Below are positions 10,051-20,868 of a DNA stretch of 64,000 nt, in pieces. This stretch comes from Metallyticus violacea (taxonomy: Eukaryota; Arthropoda; Insecta; Mantodea; Metallyticidae): assembly GCA_030762175.1 (NCBI GenBank), contig CM060841.1:11196501-11260500 (forward strand), in the 5' to 3' direction. The first letter of the stretch is position 1; every line of letters begins with the position of its first letter. The notes beneath the pieces were generated by a model. The model worked only from the letters and a program-made list of their open reading frames with translations, ran no database searches and was not told where the DNA came from. A program made the position numbers and the translations under genes.

Positions 10051-10699
10051 TGTGTAAGTGAATGAATTTTAGTGTAAAAAATGAATACCTAAGTTTAAAT
10101 TATATTGCCACTCCATTGTCAACAGCTTCGTAAGTACAATATTTAGCATAGATTAGTTTAATACTCAGCATAAATGACTGATCTCTGAAAACTGTGTATT
10201 ATGTTTATTGCACTTAACAGCAGTTTTACCTTATGATACTATCATTACACAATATAAATAGGGAATGAAGAGAAATATAACTTAAAAAAGGGAGTAGTGT
10301 TCTCAAAATTATTAAATAAAATTATCCGAAGCAAATTTCCTACACAAATACCACCTGAAGTTTGTAAGTACGTTTTTTTTTTACCGCCTGAAGTTACTAA
10401 TTTTTCTAAATTCATTTTCTTGGCATTATTTTTGCCACACAAGAACAGCTTAACATAATTTGAAATAATAATATGAACAGATCTCTGTATTTGGTATTAA
10501 AGTTTTAGCATTAATATTAATTATTATTTAGTGGAACATTTTTCAGTGTTTTTAAGATTTTCCATTAGTGAAAAAACGTGAACTTGCAAATTCTAGGGTC
10601 ATTTGGTCAAAATAATTCAGAGTAATTCGATTCAGCATTAAAGCATTAAAGTTTGCAGTATAACTGTAACTGTGCAATCATAAAATTACGAGGGGTGTT

Positions 10700-11115
10700 T
10701 AATTCGCAGGAACTGGTACTATATTGTGGTTTTCTGTCCAGAAATGAGCAGTTGTCATTGCTGGACTAATTAAGATGTAGTAAATAAAGCAAAATTACTA
10801 AAAACAGTACAAGGACCTAGAGTTAGCAACATGGGGAAAAGAATGTATATTTATAAATACAAGACAGATTGATGACAACACATGTGGAGATAAAAATATG
10901 AACTTTTAAGTTCACCACATCTCCACCAGAGCAGAATATACTTCCCCAAAGCATAACAAATTAAACATCAGTCAACAGTTAGCTGAGGATGCGGACAAGG
11001 GTCCGTGAAACATGTATTAAATTTAAACAAGTGAAGCCAATAAGAGTATTCACTTCCTCAATCATATAATCTTAATTATATGATTAGCTTCACTGCACAA
11101 GTTCTTATTAGCATT
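10700..11115. mobile_element. PLE 3' fragment with short inverted left arm
   Basis: The + part (about 10770-11110) matches the - element at 62180-62530: acaaggacct, caccagagcagaatata, ccaaagc.taacaaatta, a hammerhead core and the tail ending gattagcttcactgcacaag. The left piece 10725-10765 (ttctgtccagaaatgagcag) is antisense to the corresponding endonuclease region, so this too has an inverted junction. Confidence 0.65.
10975..11024 (+). ncRNA. Hammerhead ribozyme (type I) with complete core
   Basis: CTGAGGA at 10983-10989, stem II CGGAC-aagg-GTCCG, GAAAC at 11007-11011, short stem III AC/GT, GTA cleavage triplet at 11014-11016. Stem I pairs UUAG (before the core) with UUAA (after the site). 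All core positions fit CUGANGA...GAAA...UH. Confidence 0.75.
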
Positions 11116-12157
11116 TCAAGTGGCAAAATGTGCAACTTTGGATTAAACAAGTCTTTGACACACCTTTACTAACAAATTTGGTGAATTTGATAAGGATCCG
11201 CTGTGCAGTTTGGTTCAAATGGTTGTAAACTTAAGTCTTCTAAATTGTTTACAAGCTTAATAAAGCTGAGATAAGAATATTTTGCTCATTAATACATTGA
11301 GCTTATTCTGTGTAAGCTATATATTTGGGTGCAGAGCAAGAATTGTTGGATAACTACTGCCTTTGAGAAGGTTATTCATTAGCAACAACCTTGCACTTAA
11401 TGGCACAAACTCAACTTGTGCTCTAACAATAGCCAAAATTTGCAGCTCATGTTTCTTAGGAACTAAACCCCAAATTAAGATATTCATAAGTATACAATAT
11501 AAATTTAAAGCATGCATTCCATTGACTCTTTAATGTTTACCTTCTCATTTTTTATTTTACATAGAAAAGCAAAACAAAGGTGCATCTTTTCCAGGTATTA
11601 AGGAAATTCCATTGTTTTTACCAGTAAAAGTACTCAGTTCATCAAAATTGCTATGGTTAATTTGACTCAACAAAATGAATTTATGGACCCATAAACTGCT
11701 CATGGACAAGATTCATGGTAGTGATACAGTGTTTCAGCATATAGTATGACAATCTTTTTAGCTTTGATTGTTATTTTTTATTCTTTCTATCTTTCTTGCA
11801 CACACATTTGAAAGTAGTATTGCTAGATCCAGTTGACAGAAGGTCTTTAATATTCATTCTCAAATTTGAGTCTTGTCTAATCCATACATTCTTGAATAGC
11901 TGTAGTATTGACCATATACCTCTCATGTCTCATGACAATTCTGTCACAGGCAGCATCAAAATGAGTGGAAGGTCTTTAAAATATAATTATGCCCATGCTC
12001 TAGCCAAGCAGATTGGGCTTCAAGATAAGCAGAATTATAAAAACCTTTACTTATATGTTTTCCCTTTGATGAAACACAGGACAGTTTTGAGCATATGTGC
12101 CATAATGTAGGAATTATGAAGAAAAATGTTTCCTGTAATTAAATTTACCAAATACAT

Positions 12158-12361
12158 AAACAATGTATACAGTTTTTTTCACACTAACTCCATTCACTTA
12201 CATAAAATTTGGAACATATGTTTCGGGAGCGATCCCTCCCGAAACATATGTTCCAAATTTTATGTAAGTGAATGGAGTTAGTGTGAAAAAAACTGTATAC
12301 ATTGTTTATATATATATATATACCACTCCATTGTCAACAGCTTCGTAAGTACACTTATTTG
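12158..12361 (+). mobile_element. 204-bp palindromic mini-PLE
   Basis: A near-perfect 154-bp palindrome (12156-12309, arms about 75 bp, containing CACACTAACTCCATTCACTT and GGAACATATGTTTCGGGAG) is followed by (TA)n and the conserved PLE tail CCACTCCATTGTCAACAGCT at 12323. A 15-bp duplication ATTTACCAAATACAT encloses it at 12143-12157 and 12362-12376. The centre falls in the stem II hairpin of the hammerhead; the CTGAAGA half of the core is missing. Only the 3' end of a PLE is present. Confidence 0.88.
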
Positions 12362-14806
12362 ATTTACCAAATACATTGCTGATGCAAATTGTCATTAAGA
12401 AACTTATTTGATATATACTGAGATCAGCTTCATCTGACTGGAAGAAAAGGGGGGGAAGTATATAAATAATCAGTATATTTGTGTAATATTTCACTAGCTA
12501 ATTTGGGAGTGAAAAGACCAATCAGACAATCAAAATTATTTGTGCCACATGCTTTTGTTCATACCCTATAAAATTATGTCTTCTTCTCAGTTTTATCAGT
12601 TAAAGGTTTCTAATCTTGACTCTTCATGTTTTTCCTAATGTCCACAAATACTGTCTTGTGTGTGCATTCTCTTTTTTTTTTGTTTGTTTTTTTTAATCCC
12701 ATTCTGCTGATTGTACCTATACAGCAAATTAAATGTTAGGGAAAATCCTTACAGCTTAACTTTCAATAAAGGTATGTCAAAATTGTCTGTATTTTTCAGG
12801 ATGATAGTTTTAAAAAAAGTTTCTAAAGAATATGCAATGTTGAAGATAGTTATTAATCCCTTCCTCACCCTATCACAAAGTTGCTAGTTAGTTGCAGTAC
12901 AGTTGCTTGCTTTTACTTGCAAGAGGAGTAGGATTACTAATTTGGCCAACCACAGCGACTACTGCATCCTCTACCTCCATATTGCAATATCAGTGGCAGA
13001 GGGCAATACGTGAAAAGCATACTCCACTGAACACCATCACTTGGCTTTCTAGATCAAAGGACATTGCCTCCCTATTAGGTAGCTCTCCAGTTGTCCTCAC
13101 AACACTGGGTGGACCCATTCCAGGTCTCTATAACTTAGAAAATTTTTAATCAGGATACCAGGGATCAAACCCAGGATTAAGCACTAATGAGTTGATTCCC
13201 AAAGAAAGGCACTTAAAGGAAAGTTAGATTAGATTAGGTTATATGTAATGTACTTGAAGCAGACAGTTGGTCAGTAAATTGGCAAGGGTCTGAACAAAAG
13301 TAAATTAATCAATAAATAGCTAATCAATTCACAAAAATTTCAACTCTGTAAGATTTCAATAAATTGAATCAAAATCAAATGTAAAAGCCATCAAATTCAC
13401 TATTTTATGCAAACATGTAAATATGAAGTAATCAATTTGTAATGTAAGATTATATTAGAATGCGGTTATTACTGAATAATTAAATAATTAATTTACAAAA
13501 AGGGGGAAAGAAAGAAAAACCTAATGTGCATATTTCATTCTATTCTTCATTTGTACTTTTATATTAATTTTCATCATAAATTCAAGATAAATTTTTAATA
13601 TTTTGTTTTTAACTTCAGGGACAAAAAATGTTTTTGAGATATTAAAAATGTTATTAATATAGAATTTTGATTTACAATAATATTAATTATAAAAGTCTGA
13701 ATTCTGGAATGAAAAGTTCGTTGTTTCTGCTCTTTAGTAGCGTGCAGCCTGAATGTTTCTTCAGTACCCCCAGACTGTGGATTGAGACATATGACTAGTT
13801 GTCCGTGTCCATTTCTTTTAGAACTTCTTTGACATATATGACAAACTTGAAGAATGAATTTTTCAAAAGAGCTGAATATTTTGCTTCATTTTACACGTGC
13901 AACCTTATTGTCTTCATACTAATAACAAATATATTCGTACTGATTTAAAGATTATTGCAGTGAGCACAAAATGATAGGTACAGGTACACGTGCACTGAAT
14001 TTGAGGATATGTTTTCATAGAAAATCACAAAAGTTTTCTCTTCATCAGTATCAGAAAGTGATATCTATAACAAGAAGAAAAACAATATTCCTAAGTTTGG
14101 CATCTCATAACATTTGACTTTCATATTTATAATAATTGTTTTTAAATTGTACAGTTAATTTATTGTACTGTATTATTGGTTTACATTATGCTTAACATAG
14201 TAATGTCCACTTGGTTTGTAATACAGCTAACAAGTCTGTGGCAAAGAGAATAGGGCATTAGTTCCAAAACTAGCAGTAATACAGAGGACCTTAGATCAAG
14301 CTGGTTATGGTTTTTATTCAGTAATTTTCCTTAACCCACAAAAAATGGAGTTTGGTAATTTAAATCTGTCTGGTTTGATCATTTAAGTCGTAAAATAAAG
14401 GCCATTCTTATCACTGCCCTGAAGATCGAGCCAGTCTGTAGCACATTAATGGAAATACTTTGGAGTTAACATTTCTTATGAAGAATGGTTCTCAATTTGA
14501 GTAACAGATGTATTTTGGAAGTGCCTCGAGTACCTGTTGCAGACTATTGAGTGGTTATAGTTCATCTACAGAAAGGTGCTATAAAAATTTTGCTTTAATA
14601 TTCCCTGCTGATAAGATATTGTAGGCAACAAAATAAATTTTATAATTTTTCTGAAACGTTACTTATCCAAAATTAAAGTGGAGAACAATTCTTTATCTAC
14701 TCAACAAATATAATAAGATAGCATGTTCATATTGCTTATCCATAATTTAAATTATTTGCTGGTAATGTGTATTTAACCTTCTTTTCGTTTTCTTTTCTCT
14801 CTGCAG

Positions 14807-14904
14807 CTCCACGTGGAACACCACAGTTTGAGGAAGAACAATTTCTATCCAAAGTGTTCCTATGGGTGGCCGTCCTTTTTGTATGTTGGCTTCTGATGGC
14901 ATAG
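14807..14904 (+). CDS. RNF185: RNF185/RNF5-like E3 ubiquitin ligase, last coding exon
   Basis: The acceptor CTCTCTGCAG ends at 14806 after a strong pyrimidine tract. The frame (phase 1 in) encodes APRGTPQFEEEQFLSKVFLW followed by VAVLFVCWLLMA and a TAG stop at 14902-14904. The hydrophobic run VFLWVAVLFVCWLLMA is the C-terminal transmembrane anchor that holds this ligase in the ER membrane. The three exons total 271 nt and keep frame throughout. Candidate poly(A) signal: AATAAA at 15327-15332, about 420 bp after the stop; others lie further down, so the 3' UTR length is unknown. Confidence 0.95.
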
Positions 14905-16640
14905 TACAGGGTATAGTTTCAGCAGATTCATCAACACTGGTGGCAACTACAAATTACTGTAAAGCATATTCATATTTTATTTTTGATTTTTATGGTTGGG
15001 AGATTCTTTTCAACAGCTAATATATACTTAAAATATATGAGAAGTGTGCTTAGATGTATACATCCAAGCAAAAATAGCTCACCACACACAGCTCAAATTT
15101 CCAGTGAAAAATAGTGGTGCATTTGAACCAATAAAAAATTATTCAGAATATTAATTTAATATTTGAAGTTATTTTCCTTGCAGGTCATTTGGAGGAGGGG
15201 GCAACAAGATTAGTATACATTGAGTAATCGGTGTTCATAGCCAACAAATGTACATAAAATATTTCAAAAGAATGTTTTATTACGCAGCACCTATTTCTTC
15301 TGTATTCATTTAAAAGGTATTAATTAAATAAAATAAAAGTTATAAGAACCCAAATTACAAAAATGAAGTTTTAAGATGTTACATTTTCTCCCCTTTCTTT
15401 CTCCATAAGTCATAAGCATTTCTTGGAAGAAAGTGAAGTGCATTTATTTTATTATGTTAATGAATGTGCTATCTCTTTAGACCTTTGCATCTGTTTCATT
15501 ATAACTACAGAATTCATGGGTAATAATGTTCAGTGATATCAGTGCCCAATAATTGTTTATTCTTAGTACTTTATAGCTCTCAAAATCACAATGTTCTTTG
15601 ATACTGCAATTGTATCAGGCATTCAGTTACACCACAACAGCATTAATGTGTGTGTGTGCTCGCTTAAATTTATGTTAATCATTCAATTTTCTAATAAAAA
15701 AAGGCACTTTACTAAAATACTAATCTCGTATAAAAATAAAAAAACATTTAAGTATATTATATTAATATAATTTTACAGCTTTCAATATGTGTAATAGCTA
15801 AGTTAAGTTCCCATAAATTTTGCTAATGTAAATGAATGGAAAAAATTTATTGAAGTTTATTTTATGTTTAAATAATTGACTGTAAATATAATACTTTATA
15901 TATAATCTGTATATATATATATATAACTTGTATAACTATATGTATATCAAATTCTCATAGAATACATCTTTTAATTGAGGTTTCACATTCCCCGATATAA
16001 TCTAACATACACACACACACATATATGTATAATACATGCATTACTGAAGTAATACTGTTCCTGTGTGCATTTGTATTGCTAGTACAATACTATATGTAAA
16101 TGAATGGTAAAGAATTAAATAATAATTGTTAAGATCAAGATATGCAGAACAGAAACCTTGCTGGGTGCGTCATTCCCTGTAGGTTAAATCTCATTTCTAT
16201 ATAGCTTGCTTTTGTCAGCTATTTTGTAATATTGGTGAATGGGTACATGGTGATTTCATAGCAATTAGATATCTGTAGTTGAGAAAAATTTTAAGCAAGT
16301 GTATATGAACTGTCAACTTTCAAAATAAAAATATTTGTATCATGATTTGCATTATATTTTCTTCTCTTTTTTGTTTTCATCCCTTCCCATCAAAAACTAG
16401 GCACATTGATTCATTCAGCTATAGTGAATTCTATCTTTTATGTTTTTCAAGCAGGTTAATTACAGCACCAGAGATGCCTGTCAGCACCAGCAGCTTCATA
16501 CAAGAGAATCAGCCTGAGCAAGTATGCTATACTGAATCCAAATAGGTGTAAATAAAAGGTAATATTCAAGAAATAAATTCATTTTTTAATTTTTAATAGA
16601 CTTTTAGTAAGCTTCTAACATAGTATATATATATATATAT
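14905..16640 (+). other. RNF185 3' UTR or downstream flank
   Basis: Very AT-rich, with AATAAA at 15327-15332, several later A/T-rich signals and short (CA)n/(TA)n runs near 16000-16025. No gene is recognised; the + frame at 16342-16545 has no recognisable domain. Confidence 0.45.
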
Positions 16641-16644
16641 ATAT

Positions 16645-16884
16645 AAAACACTCAGAGTGCAATATAAAAAGGTTCACATAAAATTTCACACTAAAAACCG
16701 TAAAATTGAACACTAAAATCACACTATATTTCGAGCTTGGCTCTTGATCACGTGATGAAAATGATGAAATGGTCACGTGACCAAGAGCCAAGCTCGAAAT
16801 ATAGTGTGATTTTAGTGTTCAATTTTACGGTTTTTAGTGTGAAATTTTATGTGAACCTTTTTATATTGCACTCTGAGTGTTTTT
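16645..16884. repeat. Near-perfect 240-bp palindrome flanked by (TA)n
   Basis: The left arm (16645-16754: aaaacactcagagtgcaata ... tcgagcttggctcttgatca) is mirrored almost base for base at 16775-16884, leaving about 20 bp in the centre (gatgaaaatgatgaaatg). (TA)n tracts lie on both sides (16623-16644 and about 16915-16962). By analogy with the other palindromes it may be a foldback PLE end; CTCGAAATATAG resembles the GAAA side of a hammerhead but no clear CUGANGA is present. Confidence 0.85.
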
Positions 16885-16910
16885 TATGAGTTTTTATTAC
16901 TCTATTAATA

Positions 16911-16914
<4 letters not shown>

Positions 16915-16962
<48 letters not shown>
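16915..16962. repeat. (TA)n microsatellite
   Basis: About 24 TA units immediately right of the palindrome. The tyrosine/isoleucine-rich open frame on - across it is an artefact of the repeat. Confidence 0.95.
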
Positions 16963-16966
<4 letters not shown>

Positions 16967-16969
16967 TGC

Positions 16970-17603
16970 AGATGAACATAACACAGAAATAGAATGACAG
17001 AGTATGAAAAATAAATGCATTAAAGAGGAAGGCCAAATAGAAAGTAAGAGAAAAAATGTGTTTTGACATCCAATAGAGAACATTGCTAGACAGCTTTTAT
17101 CATACAGATGTGCAAATTTAAACTCTTTGACCATTGCCTAAACCAAATTAAGCGATTTTCCTTATTGCAACTTCCAACTGAATCTGAAACTGAAGCTTTT
17201 TTTCTGTAACATAAGAACCCTTGTATATTTCTTATTATTTCTTTTTAATCTGTTTTTCTACAAGTAGGAAGGAATTACTTCATAAAGGAGAATGTTTTAT
17301 CCTACAACTTACATACCAAAAAATATAAATTGTCTGTCAAAGAGGATCCAACATTTTTAAATAGGAGCTCTCAAATTCTGTTGAAAACTGTGTGAGTATA
17401 GGGATAAAATATGTACAAATATTGTAAATCTGTAAAAGTATATATTGGTTGAAATTCATCTCAAAGTAACCTAGAATTATCCATAACTACATTTCTCCTT
17501 TGGGGTTAGGGCATTCTGAAATTGTCTTGCAGCTTTTCAAGTAAAAAGTAATTGTATTCTGTAAACTCTATTATTTTAATTATTGGAGGCCTTATTATCA
17601 ATA
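16970..17603. other. No recognised feature
   Basis: AT-rich intergenic sequence between the palindrome and a SINE. Confidence 0.4.
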
Positions 17604-17615
17604 TGTGCCAACTAA

Positions 17616-17896
17616 ATTTTTTTTTTTTTTATGATTTATTTATGGACGCTCTTTAACAGCTCAGGTCATCAGTGTCCCATTCAACTCAGGGGTGAAACGG
17701 CTGACAAATTTTGCTCAGAGGCCTCTCTTTCAGGCTTGAGGTTCTTTTTCGTGCCGTAAATGTACGACACAGGACCCACGGCTTTACTTCCTTTCCGAAG
17801 GAAGCCATACTTAGGATTTTTACACCCCGAAAAAATCCATCGGTCCTGGCCGGGTTCGAACCTGCGATCTTGGGTTTAGGAGGCAAGTATGGTAAC
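17616..17896 (-). mobile_element. SINE family A
   Basis: Antisense copy with T-run tail at the left, body motifs gaagccatacttaggatttt and ctctttcaggcttgaggttc, B box GGTTCGAACC on -. A perfect 12-bp duplication TGTGCCAACTAA lies at 17604-17615 and 17897-17908. Confidence 0.9.
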
Positions 17897-17909
17897 TGTG
17901 CCAACTAAG

Positions 17910-19068
17910 AAATGACGTTCAAGGATCATAACTTTGAAGACCCATAATCTGGATTCTTAGACCAGTAAAAAGATATTTCTGTAATATTATTTAGACCCAC
18001 AATAAAAAATAGTCCAAGAAATCTGTCATTTCATTTTCATATTAATCCAACTACATAGATGAGCTGTCTTTATTACTCATGTGTTGGTTATCTTTTGTGC
18101 TGCATATCTGTTTATTTTGGCTACCATAATTTATATGGTTTTTTGTATCAATATAACAATGATGATAAATGGTGTCCCAAACTGATAATTGCTAAAAAGT
18201 ATCTATTCCAAAAATTAGTTCATATCACCATTAGGAAGAAAGAAGGTAAAAAGGTAACTGACTTCTTCACATTGTGTTAGAGGAATTACATTTTACTTTT
18301 TTTTTATATATATTAAAAATTGACCCTGCCAAGGGTAGCATCAACTTGGTAAGCCTCAAATCATTGACTGCTGCTTCAATTCCACATTATATTGATATAT
18401 CCTTTTTCAATACCTGGAAAAAATCATCAGTTTTCATTGTTGAAATGATAGAATATTCCTAGCACCATTTCGTTCTTTTCTGGAGTTATGGGGAACCCAG
18501 CAACAACAAAACTTCCTCATAATAACATGAATTTCAGAGACTCTCTTGTCTCAGCTCACTCAACAGTGTCACAATTTGTTTTCTCACTCTTTCACATCCT
18601 AGCACTTGACAATTTATATCTAAACAGATTTCTTCTGCATTTTCACAAAATCAAGAAAAAGGAAATCTTAAAATATAAAAATTTTCAAAGGACCCGACAT
18701 CTAGAAGAGGAAAGAGAGTTGATCTCAAATGTGTTAAAAAGTCTAAATGTCTTTTACCTTGAAGATAATGGCATATTGAAATTACAGTATAATAAAAACA
18801 TATCTTTTCAATATTTTATTTTGTATATCAATGAAGTTTTATATCAACATGCATGGAAAAAAAGTTTGTTGACTGCAGCTGCCTTAAGCTATAGCATGCA
18901 AATATAAATCACTAAAAATGTAGGCCTTGACTTAAGTTCATTTTGTTCGAAATTTCTCTTTCATATTTTTAACCACAAGAGCTCCGTGTGATGCAGTCTT
19001 TTAAGCAAAAACACAAAAAGGTTAAACATGTTAAAAAGGTATATCACTAACTCATAAACTTTAATACA
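17910..19068. other. No recognised gene
   Basis: AT-rich. An open + frame of 139 codons at 18488-18907 has no recognisable motif, no splice context I can support and AT-rich composition like its surroundings; I treat it as chance. Confidence 0.4.
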
Positions 19069-20167
19069 GGGTGTTAATGAACTACATCAAAATAATTTTG
19101 GAGTGTAGAGATATCGCATATATAAGCAATTTGGGATAGATATAGTCTATCTGTTCAAATTTCGAAGTTAGGGCTATAAGCTTCTAAAACACCAGTATGC
19201 CACAGGCTAATGAACATGCCTCTTGAAAGCATAGCATGTGATAATGAAGGGAGGTTTCTGAATGTCTCACTCTGGCAGCATGGTTATAAAAAGTAACTTT
19301 TGAAGTGGTCATTTGTTTTAAAGTTCAAATCTTGTTCATCACTTTTGTTTTCTTCCCCTGACTAGGACCTAATAGTACAGTGTTTAGATTGCGTTTTAAG
19401 ACGTTTCAATTTATGCATTTAAATCTTAAAATATTAATTCATATAATTACAACCCTAACTCACCAAAGGTAGGTAGAATCATGGGTAATTTTAATGAGTT
19501 GGGTGTTGTGTATTCAAAAGTTACCTAAATTTCATTCATAATTCTTTAGTGTGCATATTACAGCACCTCATATTAAATAAATAAAAACTGAACAGTTTTG
19601 CTAGAATTGAACATGCGGCATGCTGAAATACATTCATTGCTGAGAAAGAGAATTAAGTTTGAAAGCATTAAGTAAATTTCATTCATAATTCTTTAGTATG
19701 CATATCGCAGCATTTCATGCAAAATAAAAATGAAATTAAATGATATGACAAGGATCGAATATGCTGCCTGCAGAATATCAGCTTTTGTGTTATGCATTAT
19801 GCCACACAAACAGGTAAAGAGCTCCCTCCAGAAGTAGGCTACATAATGCAAGAAGACAGATAATAAATGATCAGCATCACATGGTTGGAGATTTGAGGAA
19901 TTTTGATGGCACTAAATCTTGAAAAAGCTGATAACTAGATGAGGAAATTGATATTTCTATGCTTGCAAGGTAGTTTTAAAGACATTCTAAACTAATTTTT
20001 CACCCAGCTTGGCATTAACACAGATTTATTAGCATATGATGCAAAATATTTAACAGCAATTAGCTGCATTATGTTTAGTTGTCGACCAAATGTTGCCTAT
20101 CTCAAATTGCTTATATGACATCTCAACACTCTGAAATTATTTTGGTATAGTTCATTCACACCCTGTA
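19069..20167. mobile_element. Non-autonomous DNA transposon with about 85-bp terminal inverted repeats
   Basis: Left end ACAGGGTGTTAATGAACTAC ... caaaataattttggagtgt ... ataagcaatttgggatag is mirrored at 20080-20167, ending GTTCATTCACACCCTGT. TA flanks both ends, consistent with a TA target duplication. The 1.1-kb interior carries no transposase; two internal direct repeats (aatttcattcataattcttt) occur at about 19529 and 19676. TIR type and TA target suggest the Tc1/mariner superfamily. Confidence 0.8.
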
Positions 20168-20579
20168 TTTTATATAAAGCCTATTTAAATATGTGCTGTT
20201 TCTGAAACAATATAAAATGATTTTGCTACCATTAACAGATGTATAGTAAAAAATAAAAATGTAACACAAATTCCTACAAAGTTAAAGCAAATTGTGTGTA
20301 CTGTACTTATATTAGTGCACGTTATTTAGAATAAAATATCATTTTAAAATAACTAATAATGCTCCACAAAGAGCAGCTTAAATATACTAAATATTTTAAC
20401 ATATGCATCTGTTAATATTCAAAGTCCCCATTTCACAATGCAATTAGAAACTAGTTGACAGTAAATTACTGCACATTGCCCTTGCCACTGCTGAGGGAAA
20501 TCACGTCATGTGGTCAGAACTCATAGTATGCATTCGTTTCTTTCATTATTTGTTAGTAGTAAACAGTAATTGATATTGT

Positions 20580-20730
20580 ACTCACCATCATATTAGATGC
20601 TCAAATGTGTGTCCTGTGCTGTGAGACATGCCTGAAACCTTTTGAAAAGATTTTAGATTATTCCTCTCAATTATTTTAAACTGCCTTCTAGATATTTTGT
20701 TTCAGCATCTCCACAGGTTTTATTTGCCAT
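20580..20730 (-). mobile_element. Mariner-like transposase C-terminal fragment
   Basis: The - translation GFRHVSQHRTHI (about 20643-20600) resembles the end of insect mariner-type transposases. Very decayed; low confidence. Confidence 0.3.
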
Positions 20731-20868
20731 AACAAACACAATTGAGTAAGATAAATTGCCTGCACCAATAACTTTTAACTACAATCTTACTGAGAACTAT
20801 ACATCCACTTTAGGTCAGGTGGTTACCAATAATATGCAAATTCCAATTGCATAGCAGAATGACAGATA

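Larger units (their letters stand above)
8313..10144. mobile_element. Head-to-head inverted Penelope-like element, one insertion
   Basis: The - strand half (about 9400 down to 8313) encodes the RT active-site region (MDDIFTIIPKKHSIDALKLL at 9207 down), RT C-terminus, a truncated GIY-YIG start (YEIKCADCEQ) and the ORF end. The + half (about 9430-10137) encodes an upstream RT segment (PRLYALPKIHKNDNSMRPII near 9548-9607, MVSFDVKA, IPIEKL) and then jumps to the same C-terminal tail (NLMNFEFPPMDELSNFLLQP). Ends of about 270 bp are inverted copies of each other. An 11-bp duplication AGCATAGATTA at 8302-8312 and 10145-10155 encloses the whole. Stops and internal deletions make it non-functional. 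Confidence 0.88.
6728..14806 (+). other. RNF185 last intron (8.1 kb)
   Basis: Contains the SINE B, the inverted PLE, a PLE tail and the 204-bp palindrome. In 11120-12140 and 12380-14800 I see only AT-rich sequence; the + frame 12892-13149 is not recognisable. Confidence 0.8.

Noticed and set aside
18488..18907. 139-codon + frame
   Set aside because: No recognisable domain, no supporting splice sites and AT-rich background; probably chance.
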